Shown here: piece after piece, positions 52,634 to 62,457 of the stretch
Position numbering within the stretch: position 1 is the first letter of the stretch
How the letters are laid out: the number at the start of each line of letters is the position of its first letter
Assembly (NCBI RefSeq): GCF_002095315.1
Contig: NZ_MLFN01000003.1
Location: forward strand, 102,544-166,543
Reading direction: 5' to 3'
DNA from: Pantoea conspicua
GTDB taxonomy: Bacteria > Pseudomonadota > Gammaproteobacteria > Enterobacterales > Enterobacteriaceae
DNA length: 64,000 bases
Translations under genes and position numbers: made by a program
Notes under the pieces: model-generated
Databases searched by the model: none
What the model was told of the DNA's origin: nothing
What the model saw: the letters and a program-made list of their open reading frames with translations, nothing else

Positions 52634-53386
52634 ATGGCTGTAACTAAGCTGGTTCTGGTGCGTCACGGCGAAAGCCAGTGGAACAACGAAAACCGCTTTA
52701 CCGGTTGGTATGATGTTGACCTTTCTGAAAAAGGTCGTGGCGAAGCCAAATCAGCGGGTCAACTGCTGAAGAAAGAAGGCTTTGTGTTTGATTTTGCTTA
52801 CACCTCAGTACTGAAACGCGCCATTCACACCCTGTGGAACGTGCTGGATGAGCTGGATCAAGCCTGGCTGCCGGTTGAAAAAACCTGGCGTCTGAACGAG
52901 CGTCACTACGGTGCGCTGCAGGGTCTGGATAAAGCAGAAACCGCCGCGAAATATGGTGATGAGCAGGTTAAGCAATGGCGTCGCGGCTTTGCCGTTACCC
53001 CACCAGAACTGGATCGCTCTGATGAGCGTTTCCCTGGTCACGATCCACGTTATGCGTCACTGACCCCTGAGCAGCTGCCGACCACTGAGAGCCTGGCGCT
53101 GACCATCGATCGCGTGATCCCTTACTGGAACGACACCATTCTGCCGCGCATCAAAAGCGGTGAGAAAGTGATTATCGCCGCACACGGCAACTCATTGCGT
53201 GCGCTGGTGAAGTATCTGGATAACCTGAGCGAAGATGAAATCCTCGAACTGAACATCCCTACCGGCGTACCGCTGGTGTATGAGTTCGATGAAAACTTCA
53301 AACCGCTGAAACGCTACTACCTGGGCGACCAGGACGAGATTGCAGCGAAAGCCGCAGCCGTTGCGAATCAGGGTAAAGCGAAGTAA
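52634..53386 (+). CDS. gpmA: 2,3-bisphosphoglycerate-dependent phosphoglycerate mutase
   Basis: Glycolytic enzyme interconverting 3- and 2-phosphoglycerate. 250 residues; [12 protein letters not shown] (phospho-His 11), [12 protein letters not shown] and [14 protein letters not shown]. Own AAGGAG ribosome site and codon use typical of a highly expressed gene. Convergent with aroG. Confidence 0.98.
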   Translation: MAVTKLVLVRHGESQWNNENRFTGWYDVDLSEKGRGEAKSAGQLLKKEGFVFDFAYTSVLKRAIHTLWNVLDELDQAWLPVEKTWRLNERHYGALQGLDKAETAAKYGDEQVKQWRRGFAVTPPELDRSDERFPGHDPRYASLTPEQLPTTESLALTIDRVIPYWNDTILPRIKSGEKVIIAAHGNSLRALVKYLDNLSEDEILELNIPTGVPLVYEFDENFKPLKRYYLGDQDEIAAKAAAVANQGKAK

Positions 53387-53402
53387 TGTCTCGCTGAAAT
53401 GC

Positions 53403-53434
53403 AAAAAGGCCAGACGCAAGTCTGGCCTTTTTTT
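53403..53434. terminator. Bidirectional terminator between gpmA and aroG
   Basis: Eleven-bp stem (53405-53415 with 53420-53430), GCAA-type loop, with A residues before and seven T after. It serves gpmA strongly and may serve aroG from the other side. Confidence 0.9.
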
Positions 53435-53446
53435 ATGCCACTGCCT

Positions 53447-54499
53447 TCAGCCGCGGCGCTGTTTTACCGCTGCTGCTAACTGGCGTAGCACCTTATCGGT
53501 GTCATCCCAGCCGATGCAGGCGTCAGTGACGCTTTTGCCGTAGACCAGCGGCTCGCCGCTCTCCAGGCTCTGGTTGCCTTCCACCAGATGGCTCTCAATC
53601 ATCACACCGACAATCGCCTGCTCACCGTTAATCAGCTGCTGTGAGACATCATCTGCCACGACCATCTGCCGCTGGAACTGCTTGCTGCTGTTAGCGTGAC
53701 TGAAGTCGATCATCACCTGCTGCGGCAGGCCCGCTTTCGCCAGACCAGCTTTGACCTCGCTGACATGCTGCGCGCTGTAGTTTGGCTCTTTGCCGCCGCG
53801 CAGAATGATGTGGCAATCCGCGTTACCACTGGTTTCGACAATCGCCGAGTGACCATATTTGGTGACCGACAGGAAACAGTGCGGTGAACCGGCAGCATTA
53901 ATCGCGTCGATGGCCACTTTGATGGTGCCGTCGGTACCGTTTTTAAAACCTACCGGACAGGAGAGGCCCGACGCCAGTTCACGATGTACCTGTGATTCGG
54001 TGGTACGGGCGCCAATTGCCCCCCAGCTCATCAGATCGGCCACATACTGCGGGGTGATCATATCAAGGAACTCGCCCGCCGCAGGTAAACCGCTGTCGTT
54101 AATCTCCAGCAGCAGTTTACGCGCCAGACGCAGCCCGTCGTTCAGCTGGTAGCTGCCATCCATGTATGGGTCATTGATCAGTCCTTTCCAGCCCACCGTG
54201 GTGCGCGGCTTTTCAAAATAGACCCGCATGACCACTTCCAGCTCGCCTTTCAGTTCGTCGCGCAGCGTCAGCAGACGGGCGGCGTACTCTTTCGCGGCTT
54301 CGGTGTCGTGAATCGAGCACGGCCCGATCACCACCAGCAGACGATCATCCTGACCCTGCAGGATCTGATGGATAGCCCGACGCGCCTGTGAAACCGTTTC
54401 TGCAGCCCGATCGGTGGCCGGGAATTTTTCAAGCAGCGCAACCGGCGGCAGCAGCTCTTTAATCTCTTTGATGCGTAAATCATCGTTCTGGTAATTCAT
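53447..54499 (-). CDS. aroG: Phenylalanine-sensitive DAHP synthase
   Basis: First step of the shikimate pathway: condenses PEP and erythrose-4-phosphate. 350 residues; MNYQNDDLRIKEIKELLPP N-terminus, GPCSIHD, MRVYFEKPRTTVGWKG, ARTTESQVHRELASGLS and DFSHANSSKQ. The N-terminus and length match AroG rather than AroF or AroH. A TyrR-like box lies upstream. Confidence 0.97.
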   Translation of the reverse strand: MNYQNDDLRIKEIKELLPPVALLEKFPATDRAAETVSQARRAIHQILQGQDDRLLVVIGPCSIHDTEAAKEYAARLLTLRDELKGELEVVMRVYFEKPRTTVGWKGLINDPYMDGSYQLNDGLRLARKLLLEINDSGLPAAGEFLDMITPQYVADLMSWGAIGARTTESQVHRELASGLSCPVGFKNGTDGTIKVAIDAINAAGSPHCFLSVTKYGHSAIVETSGNADCHIILRGGKEPNYSAQHVSEVKAGLAKAGLPQQVMIDFSHANSSKQFQRQMVVADDVSQQLINGEQAIVGVMIESHLVEGNQSLESGEPLVYGKSVTDACIGWDDTDKVLRQLAAAVKQRRG

Positions 54500-54572
54500 A
54501 CTGATTCCATATTATTTCAGGCCCAGCGCGCGCCGGGCACAACCCGACCAATGTAGCCCGAAGCGTCAGGGG

Positions 54573-54590
54573 TGTAAATTCCCGCTACAG
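54573..54590. promoter_or_regulatory. TyrR-box-like sequence upstream of aroG
   Basis: TGTAAATTCCCGCTACAG matches the TGTAAA-N6-TTTACA TyrR box with a strong left half and two mismatches in the right half. It lies 74 bases from the aroG start, comparable to the E. coli aroG box. Confidence 0.5.
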
Positions 54591-54788
54591 GTTAAATGTT
54601 CGGGTGATATTTGCATTAATCGGGTTAGCGTCTAGACTTTTTAATGGTAAGCACTGATAAACGGACTGCTTACCCGATTAAATCACCCTGTTTAAGCCAA
54701 CCGGCGAATTTTATTTCGTACGGGCCCTTTTTATCCAAATTGCACCTCTGGGCTTGAAGCAGCAACTTCATTAATTAACGGGAGCATA

Positions 54789-55151
54789 ATGATGAAAAAG
54801 TTTGCCTTACTCTTTTTGACAGCAGCGATGACTCTGAGCAGCGGCGCAGCAATGGCGGCGAGTAACAACAACGGTACGGCTAACCAGGCTGCCGATGCAG
54901 GCGCAGCGGCGGGCGGTGCGAAAGAAAATCTGCCACCGAATAATGTTGATAACAGCAATATTAATAATACCGGCACCAATACTAACCCGGCGACCTCTGG
55001 CAGCAGCACCAGCAGCGGCAATATGTCTGCGGATGAAATGGACCAGAATAGCCAGTGTAAAGATGGCAAATGTCCGAACATTAATAAGAAAGTTCAGACT
55101 AAAGAAGGTGGCGGTGACGTTAATACCAAAACCGACGGCACCACACAGTAA
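54789..55151 (+). CDS. ybgS: Small secreted protein YbgS
   Basis: A 120-residue exported protein of unknown function. After a signal peptide (MMKKFALLFLTAAMTLSSGAAMA) comes a low-complexity Asn/Gly/Thr-rich part, then the conserved motifs ENLPPNNVDN, CKDGKCPNINKKVQT and the end DVNTKTDGTTQ, all shared with E. coli YbgS. It sits beside aroG as in E. coli. Start may be either of two adjacent ATGs after GGGAG. Confidence 0.92.
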   Translation: MMKKFALLFLTAAMTLSSGAAMAASNNNGTANQAADAGAAAGGAKENLPPNNVDNSNINNTGTNTNPATSGSSTSSGNMSADEMDQNSQCKDGKCPNINKKVQTKEGGGDVNTKTDGTTQ

Positions 55152-55162
55152 TTCAGACCGAT

Positions 55163-55193
55163 CAGGAGAGCTTCTGCTCTCCTGTCTTTTTCT
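55163..55193 (+). terminator. Terminator after ybgS
   Basis: Nine-bp stem (55163-55171 with 55176-55184), four-base loop, then TCTTTTT. It separates ybgS from the two-component genes. Confidence 0.85.
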
Positions 55194-55250
55194 CCCCTCC
55201 TCTCTTCTCTTCCGCTATGCTGAGCCGGTGAAATTAACAGGGAAATATTC

Positions 55251-55832
55251 ATGGCCGCATTGCTTCTGATTGACGATCATCCACTGGTCGAGGTCGCCCT
55301 TGAGGCTGCGCTGACCCAGTCACCGATTCCGGTAAAGCTCTACTCCGCCAGCAGTGAAAAAGCCGCACGCGCCTTTCTCTCCTTGCCGCTGGATATTATC
55401 GTGCTGGATATTGGCCTGCCGGATGGCGACGGACTGGAGATTCTGCGCCGTCTGAAAATTCATCTGCCCGATTGTCCGGTACTGATCTACTCGGCGCAAC
55501 AAACCCATCACACCATGCGACGTGCCCAGGCGTTGGGTGCGGCAGGCTATGTGGTGAAAAGTCAGCGCATGGAGCAGCTCCTGAGCGCGATTCTGGCGGT
55601 GCTGGGCGGTCACACGGCCTTTCCTGCCATTGAGGATGAACCAGAACTGCCGCTGACCCAGAAAGAGCGCCAGGTGCTGGCATTACTGGCCAGCGGCCTC
55701 TCTAACCTGCAAATCGCCGCTCAGCTGCATATCAGCAATAAAACCGTCAGCACCCATAAAAAGAATATTCTGGAAAAGACCGGTGCCCGTTCGGTGGTGG
55801 AACTGGCTGACTTGTGGAAAGCGCAGCAGTGA
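55251..55832 (+). CDS. LuxR-type response regulator (BvgA/EvgA-like)
   Basis: A 193-residue response regulator. Receiver domain with DDHP (acidic pocket), D53 as predicted phosphorylation site (VLDIGLPDGDG), and K in YVVKSQR; C-terminal LuxR HTH (LTQKERQVLALLASGLSNLQIAAQLHISNKTVSTHKKNILEK, about 130-175). Its stop overlaps the GTG start of the kinase gene, so the two form an operon. Between ybgS and zitB, a site that is empty in E. coli. Confidence 0.92.
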   Translation: MAALLLIDDHPLVEVALEAALTQSPIPVKLYSASSEKAARAFLSLPLDIIVLDIGLPDGDGLEILRRLKIHLPDCPVLIYSAQQTHHTMRRAQALGAAGYVVKSQRMEQLLSAILAVLGGHTAFPAIEDEPELPLTQKERQVLALLASGLSNLQIAAQLHISNKTVSTHKKNILEKTGARSVVELADLWKAQQ

Positions 55833-58800
55833 GAAACTGGTTGTTGATTTTATTGCTGTTGTGGAGCGGAGCCGGAATGACCGTCCGGCCAGTCAGCAGC
55901 GTGAATTTGCCGATGATGCTGCCGGTGAACCGCGCCGAAACCATGCAGGGGCGGATGCTGCGCGTCGGGCTGCTGGAGGAGAATAACGCGCCGTGGGCGA
56001 TGCGCATCGGCAACGATCTCTATGGCATCAATGCCGATTATCTCTCCGCGCTGCGTCAGCTGACCGGCGCCCAGTTCAGTCTGACGCTGTACGCCGATCA
56101 GGCGCATCTGTTGCAGGCGCTGAATGACGGCCAGATCGATTTTGCCCTGGGTATGCTGGTCGCGCCGTTACCGCCGGGCACGCTTAGCAGTGACACCTGG
56201 TACAGCAGCCCGCTGCGCATTTACCGTAATCAGCAGAATCAGCGCGCCGTGATGTTTAACAGCCAGAATGCCCAGCTGGCGATCAGTGACACCACGCTGG
56301 CACAGCTGCCGCCCGATCTGGCGGCGCGCCATCGCTGGCGGCGTTACAGCAGCGATCTGCAGGCACTTTATACCCTGCTTAATCAGCAGAACGATTATGT
56401 GGTGGCAGATGAGACCAGTGCCGGTTTTCTGTTAAGTCAGCTGCAGCAGGGTCAGATTTATCAAATCGCCTCACGGATAGAGGCCGGACAGCTCAGCCTG
56501 CGGGCGGTGAGCCGCGACCCGCAGCTGATTAGCTGGATTAATCAGAGCCTGCGTCAGCTGCCCGCCGAGCTGATGAGTACGCTTCAGGCGCGCTGGAGCA
56601 GCATCCTGCCACGCTATCAGGATACCCAGACGCTGATGCTCAGCCCGGATGAACGGGCGTGGATTGCCGCCCATCCGCGGGTGTTGTACGCCGCCGAGCC
56701 GGATAACTACCCGTGGAGTTACCGCGACAGCACCGGCACGGCGCGCGGTTACGGCGTCGAACTGCTGAAAGTGATCGCCCAGAGTACCGGACTGCAATTC
56801 GAGCCGGTATGGATCAGCAATCCGCGCCAGGCCACCGCGCTGATTGGTCAGCAGCAGGCGATGCTGCAGCTGATGCAACCGCTTAACGGTGACGCCATGC
56901 AGAGCACCTCGCTGCCGGTGTGGCGGGCGTTGTGGGGCATCTACAGCATTCAGCCCCATTCCCTGACGCGCTGGCGTGATCTGCGCGGTAAGCGGGTCGG
57001 CGTGCTGCAGGACGATCTGGCGCAGCGGCTGTTACCCGACGACCTGCAGCCGCAGCGCTTTGCCGATCGCAACAGCCTATACGATGCACTGGCCAGAGGC
57101 CAGATTGATGCACTGGTCGATAACGTGCTGTCAGCACGCTGGCGTATCGCCAGCCGCAACGATCCCCGTATTCACCTCGCCTTTGCCGCCAGCGACATCG
57201 CCTGGCCGATCGCGCTGGGCGTCGCCCCGGATCAGCCGGTGCTGCGTGCGCTGCTGGATCGGGCGTTGCAGCAGATTCCGGCTGAAACCCAGAGCCAGAT
57301 GCGCGATAGCTGGTCAACCCCACCGCAGCCGGGCAGCGTGATGGTGATGCGCTCCTTACCGATGATGGTGCTGGGGGTAGCCGGGGCAGCGATCGCCTTG
57401 CTGCTGCTGTTACTGGCACGCCGCTACTGGCAGCAGCGCCGGGAACGTCAGCAGCGTGAACAGGCGGAGCGCGCCAACGCGATGAAGAGTCAGTTTCTGG
57501 CCACCGTCAGCCATGAACTGCGCACGCCGATGCAGGCAATTCTCGGATTGCTGGAGCTGGAAAAGCAGCAGCATAGCAGCCAGAATCTGACGCTACTGCA
57601 CAGCAGTGCGCAATCGTTGCTGACCTTACTCAACGACCTGCAGGATCACGCCCGGATTGAGAGCAACAGCTTCACATTGTCGCCGCGTCCCCTGGCCCTG
57701 CCGGAATGGCTCGAACAGCAGCAGCACTTTTACCATCCGTTAATGCGCGCTGACGGACCGCGTCTGGTGGTCAGAGCGCTGACGCCGCTGCCGGAGGCGA
57801 TCCTGATCGATGCCGATCGTCTGCAACAGGTGGTGAATAACCTGATGACCAATGCGCTGAAATTTACCCGGCACGGTGAGATCCGTCTGACGCTGGCGGC
57901 CCGGCAGCAGCTGGAGCTGACGGTCAGTGACAGCGGTAGCGGCATTCCGCCAGAGGAGCAGCAGAAGCTGTTCGATCCGTGGTATCAGGCACCGTCTGGT
58001 AAATCGGTTTCGGTCCAAGGCAGCGGCCTGGGGCTGTTTATCTGTCGGGAAATGGTGCTGCGCATGGGCGGCGATATCCGGCTGGTGTCTCAACCCGGTC
58101 ACGGCACCGAAGTGACGGTCACGCTTCCGCTTGAGCCCTGTCAGCCGGTCAGCCCTGTCAGCGAATCTGCCCTGCCCGGCTACCCGCAGTTGCGGGCGGC
58201 GATTGTTGATGACCATCCCACCAATCTGCTGGTGATGCAGCAGCAGCTGGCGCGCTTCGCTATTCAGGCCGATACCTTCGAGCAGGGCCGCGACCTGTTG
58301 CGCGCCGATGCGCAGCAGCCGTATGACCTGCTGTTTATCGACCAGATGATGCCACGTCCCGACGGCACGCTGCTGCTGCGGCTGCTGCGCCGTCGCGATC
58401 GTCAGCGTGGCCGTCAGGCGATGCGGGTATTGTGTTCAGCCGACGCCCAGTTGCTGTCCCAGCCGCTGGCAGCAGGCGAACGGGTGCTGATTAAACCGGT
58501 GCAGTTAGCCGATCTCGGCGCACTGCTGGCCGACTGGCAGCCCGATCCGCTGGCGGCACTGGATGACAACCTGCTGCGGCTGGCGCAGCACAACGATAAA
58601 TTTCTTGGCCGCCTGAGCCAGACGCTACGCGACACGGTCAGCCAGGATCTGGCGCGACTCGCGGCGGCGCGCGATCGGGCAGACTGGACCCAGCTGGCGG
58701 AAGCCGCACACCGGATGAAAGGCAGCTGGTTACTGGTCGGGCTGGAGGAAGGCGCGCAGCTTAGCCAGCAGTTAGCGGAGCAGGCAAAACAGCATCAGGA

Positions 58801-58888
58801 CAGCGCTGAAACGTGGCGATTACTGATATTATTGACTAACAGGTTACTGAAAAAACTGGATTCTTATGGCACACACCCACACTCATAG
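55829..58888 (+). CDS. Hybrid sensor kinase of the BvgS/EvgS type
   Basis: A 1019-residue phosphorelay kinase. Signal peptide or N-terminal anchor ([17 protein letters not shown]), two periplasmic Venus-flytrap domains of the bacterial SBP-3 type (about 45-255 and 275-500), a membrane helix (about 520-545), HisKA with H562 (TVSHELRTP), HATPase_c ([33 protein letters not shown]), receiver domain with D838 (LLFIDQMMP) and HPt with H961 (AAHRMKGSW). There is no PAS domain between the membrane helix and HisKA, so it is shorter than BvgS and EvgS (about 1200). Start GTG 55829 overlaps the regulator stop; its 3' end overlaps zitB by 23 bases. Stimulus unknown. Confidence 0.92.
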   Translation: MRNWLLILLLLWSGAGMTVRPVSSVNLPMMLPVNRAETMQGRMLRVGLLEENNAPWAMRIGNDLYGINADYLSALRQLTGAQFSLTLYADQAHLLQALNDGQIDFALGMLVAPLPPGTLSSDTWYSSPLRIYRNQQNQRAVMFNSQNAQLAISDTTLAQLPPDLAARHRWRRYSSDLQALYTLLNQQNDYVVADETSAGFLLSQLQQGQIYQIASRIEAGQLSLRAVSRDPQLISWINQSLRQLPAELMSTLQARWSSILPRYQDTQTLMLSPDERAWIAAHPRVLYAAEPDNYPWSYRDSTGTARGYGVELLKVIAQSTGLQFEPVWISNPRQATALIGQQQAMLQLMQPLNGDAMQSTSLPVWRALWGIYSIQPHSLTRWRDLRGKRVGVLQDDLAQRLLPDDLQPQRFADRNSLYDALARGQIDALVDNVLSARWRIASRNDPRIHLAFAASDIAWPIALGVAPDQPVLRALLDRALQQIPAETQSQMRDSWSTPPQPGSVMVMRSLPMMVLGVAGAAIALLLLLLARRYWQQRRERQQREQAERANAMKSQFLATVSHELRTPMQAILGLLELEKQQHSSQNLTLLHSSAQSLLTLLNDLQDHARIESNSFTLSPRPLALPEWLEQQQHFYHPLMRADGPRLVVRALTPLPEAILIDADRLQQVVNNLMTNALKFTRHGEIRLTLAARQQLELTVSDSGSGIPPEEQQKLFDPWYQAPSGKSVSVQGSGLGLFICREMVLRMGGDIRLVSQPGHGTEVTVTLPLEPCQPVSPVSESALPGYPQLRAAIVDDHPTNLLVMQQQLARFAIQADTFEQGRDLLRADAQQPYDLLFIDQMMPRPDGTLLLRLLRRRDRQRGRQAMRVLCSADAQLLSQPLAAGERVLIKPVQLADLGALLADWQPDPLAALDDNLLRLAQHNDKFLGRLSQTLRDTVSQDLARLAAARDRADWTQLAEAAHRMKGSWLLVGLEEGAQLSQQLAEQAKQHQDSAETWRLLILLTNRLLKKLDSYGTHPHS

Positions 58889-59827
58889 CGGGCAGGATAG
58901 CAATCGCACCCGGCTGGCCGCGGCTTTTGGCGTCACGACCCTGTTTATGATTGCCGAAGTGATTGGCGGCTGGCTCTCTGGCTCGCTGGCACTGCTGGCC
59001 GATGCCGGACACATGCTGACCGATGCGGCTGCGCTGCTGATGGCACTACTGGCGGTGCACTTTGCCCGCCGAAAGCCCAATGCGCGCCATACTTTCGGCC
59101 TGCTGCGCCTGACCACGCTGGCCGCCTTCGTCAATGCTATCGCTCTGCTGGTGATTACCGCCCTGATCGTCTGGGAAGCCGTGCGGCGTTTCGCCGATCC
59201 GCAGCCGGTCACCGGCGGGCTGATGCTGGGCATCGCTATCGCAGGACTGCTGGCCAATCTCCTGTCGTTCTGGTTGCTGCATCACGGCAGCGGCGAAAAG
59301 AATCTCAACGTGCGCGCTGCAGCGCTGCACGTGATGGGTGATTTGCTGGGATCGGTTGGGGCTATTGTGGCGGCGGTGATCATTATGCTGACCGGCTGGA
59401 CGCCGATTGACCCGATCCTGTCGCTGTTAGTGTCGCTGCTGGTGCTGCGCAGCGCCTGGGCGCTGCTGCGTGAAAGCCTGCAGGAGTTACTGGAAGGTGC
59501 GCCGCGCTCGCTGGACGTCACCCGATTGATTCGTGATTTGACCCTGAATATTGCCGAAGTGCGTAACGTGCATCATGTGCATCTGTGGCAGGTTGGCGAG
59601 AAACCACTGCTGACGCTACATGTTCAGGTGATCCCGCCGTACGATCATGACGCGCTGCTGCATCGCATTCATGCCTATCTGCAACAGCACTATAAGATTG
59701 CGCACGCCACCGTGCAGATGGAATATCAGCCTGTGCCGGTGCCGAGTGCGAGCTCGGCATCAGCAGTGGATCAGATCACTCTCATCATGACCACCGTCAC
59801 GCACCGGGTGAGCATCACGCTCACTGA
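58866..59827 (+). CDS. zitB: Zinc efflux protein ZitB, cation diffusion facilitator (3' end frameshifted)
   Basis: Inner membrane Zn2+/H+ antiporter. His-rich N-terminus (MAHTHTHSG), six helices with the metal-site motifs [15 protein letters not shown] and [14 protein letters not shown], and the cytoplasmic domain [20 protein letters not shown]. As written the frame runs to 59963 with a nonsense-like tail after MEYQPV. Adding one C near 59732 restores CAGAECELG and a His-rich tail ([17 protein letters not shown]) ending at 59827, typical of ZitB. One base is therefore probably missing. The restored stop overlaps the pnuC stop by 7 bases. It follows the sensor kinase with 23 bases of overlap. 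Confidence 0.92.
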
Positions 59828-60543
59828 GACGACAGCGCGCGGGAACCCTGTTGCCGCGCGCTGCGAATCCACATCCGGGAACCGTTCAGCGCTATCAGCG
59901 TCAGAATCACATACTCCAGCGACATCGCATACACCCCCTGGCGCGCAAAGATCATCACGCTGATCACGTTGATGATCACCCACAGCAGCCAGTTCTCAAC
60001 ATATTTGCGCGTCATCAGAATCATCGCCGCAATCGACAGCACCATCATGCATGAATCCCAGAACGGGAAGGCATCGGGTTGCAGCACCGGCATCGCCACC
60101 GTCAGTCCGAGACCGTTCATCAGCGTCACCGCTGCGCGCGTCAGTACGGCAAATACCGGGTCGATATAGAGCGTCATCAGCGCAATCGCAACGATGCAGC
60201 CCACCGCCCACGCCAGCGCTTTAGGTAGCGGCAGCCAGCGGATTTTCAGAGCCGCCTGATGGTCGTCGGTCTGCCGGCTCCAGGCGTACCAGCCATAAAG
60301 ATTGGCGGCAAAAAAGAACAGCTGTAACAGCAGGCTGGCATAGAGCTGGATTTGAAAGAAGATCACCGCGAACAGCGTGACGTTAATCAGGCCGAACGGA
60401 TAGTTGACGATCTTTTCCAGACTGGCGAGCCAGATGCAGAGCAGGCCCGCCAGTGTGCCGATCGCCTCAATCCATGAGAGATCGTAGCCACCCGCACCGA
60501 GCGGGATATGAACCAGAATATTGTGTGTGCTGAAGAAGTCCAT
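59821..60543 (-). CDS. pnuC: Nicotinamide riboside transporter PnuC
   Basis: Inner membrane facilitator for nicotinamide riboside. About 240 residues with seven helices; [42 protein letters not shown] and [17 protein letters not shown] are diagnostic. ATG 60543 ([14 protein letters not shown]) aligns with E. coli; a GTG three codons earlier is possible. It lies 24 bases after nadA and is probably co-transcribed with it. Confidence 0.96.
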   Translation of the reverse strand: MDFFSTHNILVHIPLGAGGYDLSWIEAIGTLAGLLCIWLASLEKIVNYPFGLINVTLFAVIFFQIQLYASLLLQLFFFAANLYGWYAWSRQTDDHQAALKIRWLPLPKALAWAVGCIVAIALMTLYIDPVFAVLTRAAVTLMNGLGLTVAMPVLQPDAFPFWDSCMMVLSIAAMILMTRKYVENWLLWVIINVISVMIFARQGVYAMSLEYVILTLIALNGSRMWIRSARQQGSRALSSQ

Positions 60544-60567
60544 GCCAGGCACCTGTCAAAGAAACGC

Positions 60568-61629
60568 TTACGCGTTTCCTTTCACGTTGAGTTTAAGATC
60601 TGCTGCAAAGGATAGCATGCGGTTAAGCGGCAGCAACGCGGCTTCTCGCAGGTGACTGTCGACCTGCACTTCATGCTGTGCCCCGCCCGTCTCCAGCGCC
60701 TCAGCAATCGCCCTGAGGCCGTTCATCGCCATCCACGGGCAATGCGCACAGCTGCGGCAGGTTGCCCCTTCGCCGGCGGTCGGCGCTTCCAGCAGCTCTT
60801 TCTCCGGTACCGCCTGCTGCATTTTATAAAAGATGCCGCGATCGGTCGCCACAATCATTTGCGGATGCGGCAACGATTTGGCCGCCTGAATCAGCTGGCT
60901 GGTAGAACCCACCGCGTCGGCCAGATCGACAATGGCCTGTGGCGACTCCGGATGCACCAGCACCGCCGCGTCGGGATAAAGCGCCTTCATGCGCTGCAGC
61001 GCCTGGGTTTTAAATTCGTCATGCACAATACAGGCACCCTGCCAGCACAGCACATCTGCGCCCGATTTTTGTGTCACGTAGCGGCCAAGATGGCGATCCG
61101 GCGCCCAGATGATCTTCTCACCAAGGCTGTCGAGATGTTCAATCAGCTCAACCGCAATACTGGAGGTCACTACCCAGTCGGCGCGCGCTTTCACCGCCGC
61201 GGAGGTATTGGCATAGACCACCACGGTACGATCGGGATGGGCATCGCAGAAGGCGTTAAACTCCTCAATCGGGCAGCCGAGATCGAGTGAGCATTCCGCC
61301 TGCAGCGTCGGCATCAGCACCCTCTTCTCCGGGCTGAGAATTTTGGCGGTTTCCCCCATAAAGCGCACGCCCGCCACCAGCAAGGTCGTGGCCGGATGGT
61401 GACTGCCGAAGCGTGCCATCTCCAGCGAGTCCGAGACGCAGCCGCCGGTCTCTTCGGCCAGCGCCTGAATTTCCGGATCGGTGTAGTAGTGCGCCACCAT
61501 CACGGCGTTACGCGCTTTCAGCAACGCTTTGATTTTTTCGCGGTAACCCGCTTTTTCATCGTCAGTCAGGCGGGCCGGTTTAGGTGGAAAAGGGTAAACA
61601 GCGCTCTCAGGATCGAACATCACACTCAT
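60568..61629 (-). CDS. nadA: Quinolinate synthase A
   Basis: 4Fe-4S enzyme that condenses iminoaspartate with DHAP to quinolinate for NAD synthesis. 353 residues; [44 protein letters not shown], the cluster cysteines in [20 protein letters not shown] and [13 protein letters not shown]. First gene of nadA-pnuC; a NadR-like box lies upstream. Confidence 0.97.
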   Translation of the reverse strand: MSVMFDPESAVYPFPPKPARLTDDEKAGYREKIKALLKARNAVMVAHYYTDPEIQALAEETGGCVSDSLEMARFGSHHPATTLLVAGVRFMGETAKILSPEKRVLMPTLQAECSLDLGCPIEEFNAFCDAHPDRTVVVYANTSAAVKARADWVVTSSIAVELIEHLDSLGEKIIWAPDRHLGRYVTQKSGADVLCWQGACIVHDEFKTQALQRMKALYPDAAVLVHPESPQAIVDLADAVGSTSQLIQAAKSLPHPQMIVATDRGIFYKMQQAVPEKELLEAPTAGEGATCRSCAHCPWMAMNGLRAIAEALETGGAQHEVQVDSHLREAALLPLNRMLSFAADLKLNVKGNA

Positions 61630-61702
61630 GACACAGCTCTCGTTTTATCTAATTAACGAAAATCGCCCATTAAGGCGACTTATGGCGTTGATCCCGCCAT
61701 CG

Positions 61703-61720
61703 TGTTTTATATGCTAAACA
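61703..61720 (-). promoter_or_regulatory. NadR box upstream of nadA
   Basis: TGTTTTATATGCTAAACA differs by one base from the NadR consensus TGTTTA-N6-TAAACA. It lies 74 bases upstream of the nadA start, where NadR repression of nadA is expected. Confidence 0.75.
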
Positions 61721-61776
61721 CGATAGCGGAAATGTGTTGGTGTGTCGTGGGGTTTTTGTTCAGTCCGTGTGAATTA

Positions 61777-62298
61777 TCAGCTCGCGTCGGGCTGCGCGGT
61801 TGTTGCCAGCGCCAGACGCGCCTGCGGGGCTTCCAGTGCCAGCAGAAAGGCTTTGATCTCCAGTCCACCGGCAAAGCCGGTAAGTTTACCGTTGGCACCA
61901 ATCACCCGATGGCAGGGTGCGATAATGGAGAGCGGATTACGGCCGTTGGCGGCCCCGACCGCACGGACTGCCAGCGGATGCCCAATCTCACGGGCGATCT
62001 GGCTGTAGCTGCGGGTTTCGCCAAACGGGATTGCCACCAGCGCCTGCCACACCTTTTTCTGAAAGTCGGTGCCGACAAAGTCGAGCGGCAGTTCGAAACA
62101 GCGGCGTTCGCCAGCAAAATATTCCGCCAGCTGCTGTTCGGTCGCCAGAAAAACCGGCAGGTCATCGTGACGGGTTTGCGGCAAAAACCGGGTGCGTCTG
62201 GGATCGTCGTTCTCCCATAAGATCCCGACCAGACCACGGTCGCTGGCCACCAGCTTGAGTTCGCCTACCGGTGTGGCAATGGGTTTGAAGTAATACAT
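61777..62298 (-). CDS. ogt: Methylated-DNA-protein cysteine methyltransferase Ogt
   Basis: A 173-residue suicide repair protein that removes alkyl groups from O6-guanine. N-terminal domain MYYFKPIATPVGELKLVAS, then the active-site PCHRVIG (nucleophilic Cys) and GYGGG-type end (here FAGGLEIKAFLLALE). A distinct, solitary methyltransferase domain, so Ogt rather than Ada. Divergent from the Ada-AlkA gene, with which it shares a control region. Confidence 0.94.
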   Translation of the reverse strand: MYYFKPIATPVGELKLVASDRGLVGILWENDDPRRTRFLPQTRHDDLPVFLATEQQLAEYFAGERRCFELPLDFVGTDFQKKVWQALVAIPFGETRSYSQIAREIGHPLAVRAVGAANGRNPLSIIAPCHRVIGANGKLTGFAGGLEIKAFLLALEAPQARLALATTAQPDAS

Positions 62299-62349
62299 GC
62301 TGATTCTCCGCTCACTGAGTCAGTGCCGATTATCGCACTTTTCAGCCGT

Positions 62350-62410
62350 CAGGCTGGCTGTTTTCGGTCACGACGATAAACTGTTGTGCTGTCCGAAAAC
62401 AGCCAGTCTG
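62350..62410. repeat. Long inverted repeat between ogt and the Ada-AlkA gene
   Basis: Arms of 18 bases (62350-62367 and 62393-62410), complementary at all but one position (GGCTGTTTTCGG...CCGAAAACAGCC core), around a 25-base spacer. It sits in the divergent gap, about 48 bases before the ATG of the right-hand gene. It could be a two-site operator or fold as a leader hairpin. Confidence 0.8.
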
Positions 62411-62457
62411 CCTGCCGTATCCGGCGTAGGCTGCGCTTTATTTGCCGGAGAAAGACC

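Noticed and set aside
59828..59963. Extension of ZitB to 365 residues
   Set aside because: The tail is antisense to pnuC and unlike any ZitB; a single-base shift gives the expected His-rich end.
60652..61290. Open frame of 212 codons opposite nadA
   Set aside because: Antisense shadow of the conserved nadA gene; G+C-rich coding strands give such frames by chance.
62393..62406. LexA box in the ogt / Ada-AlkA gap (CTGT...ACAG)
   Set aside because: The CTGT-to-ACAG spacing is 6 bases rather than 8, so it does not fit the SOS box; it is part of the longer inverted repeat.
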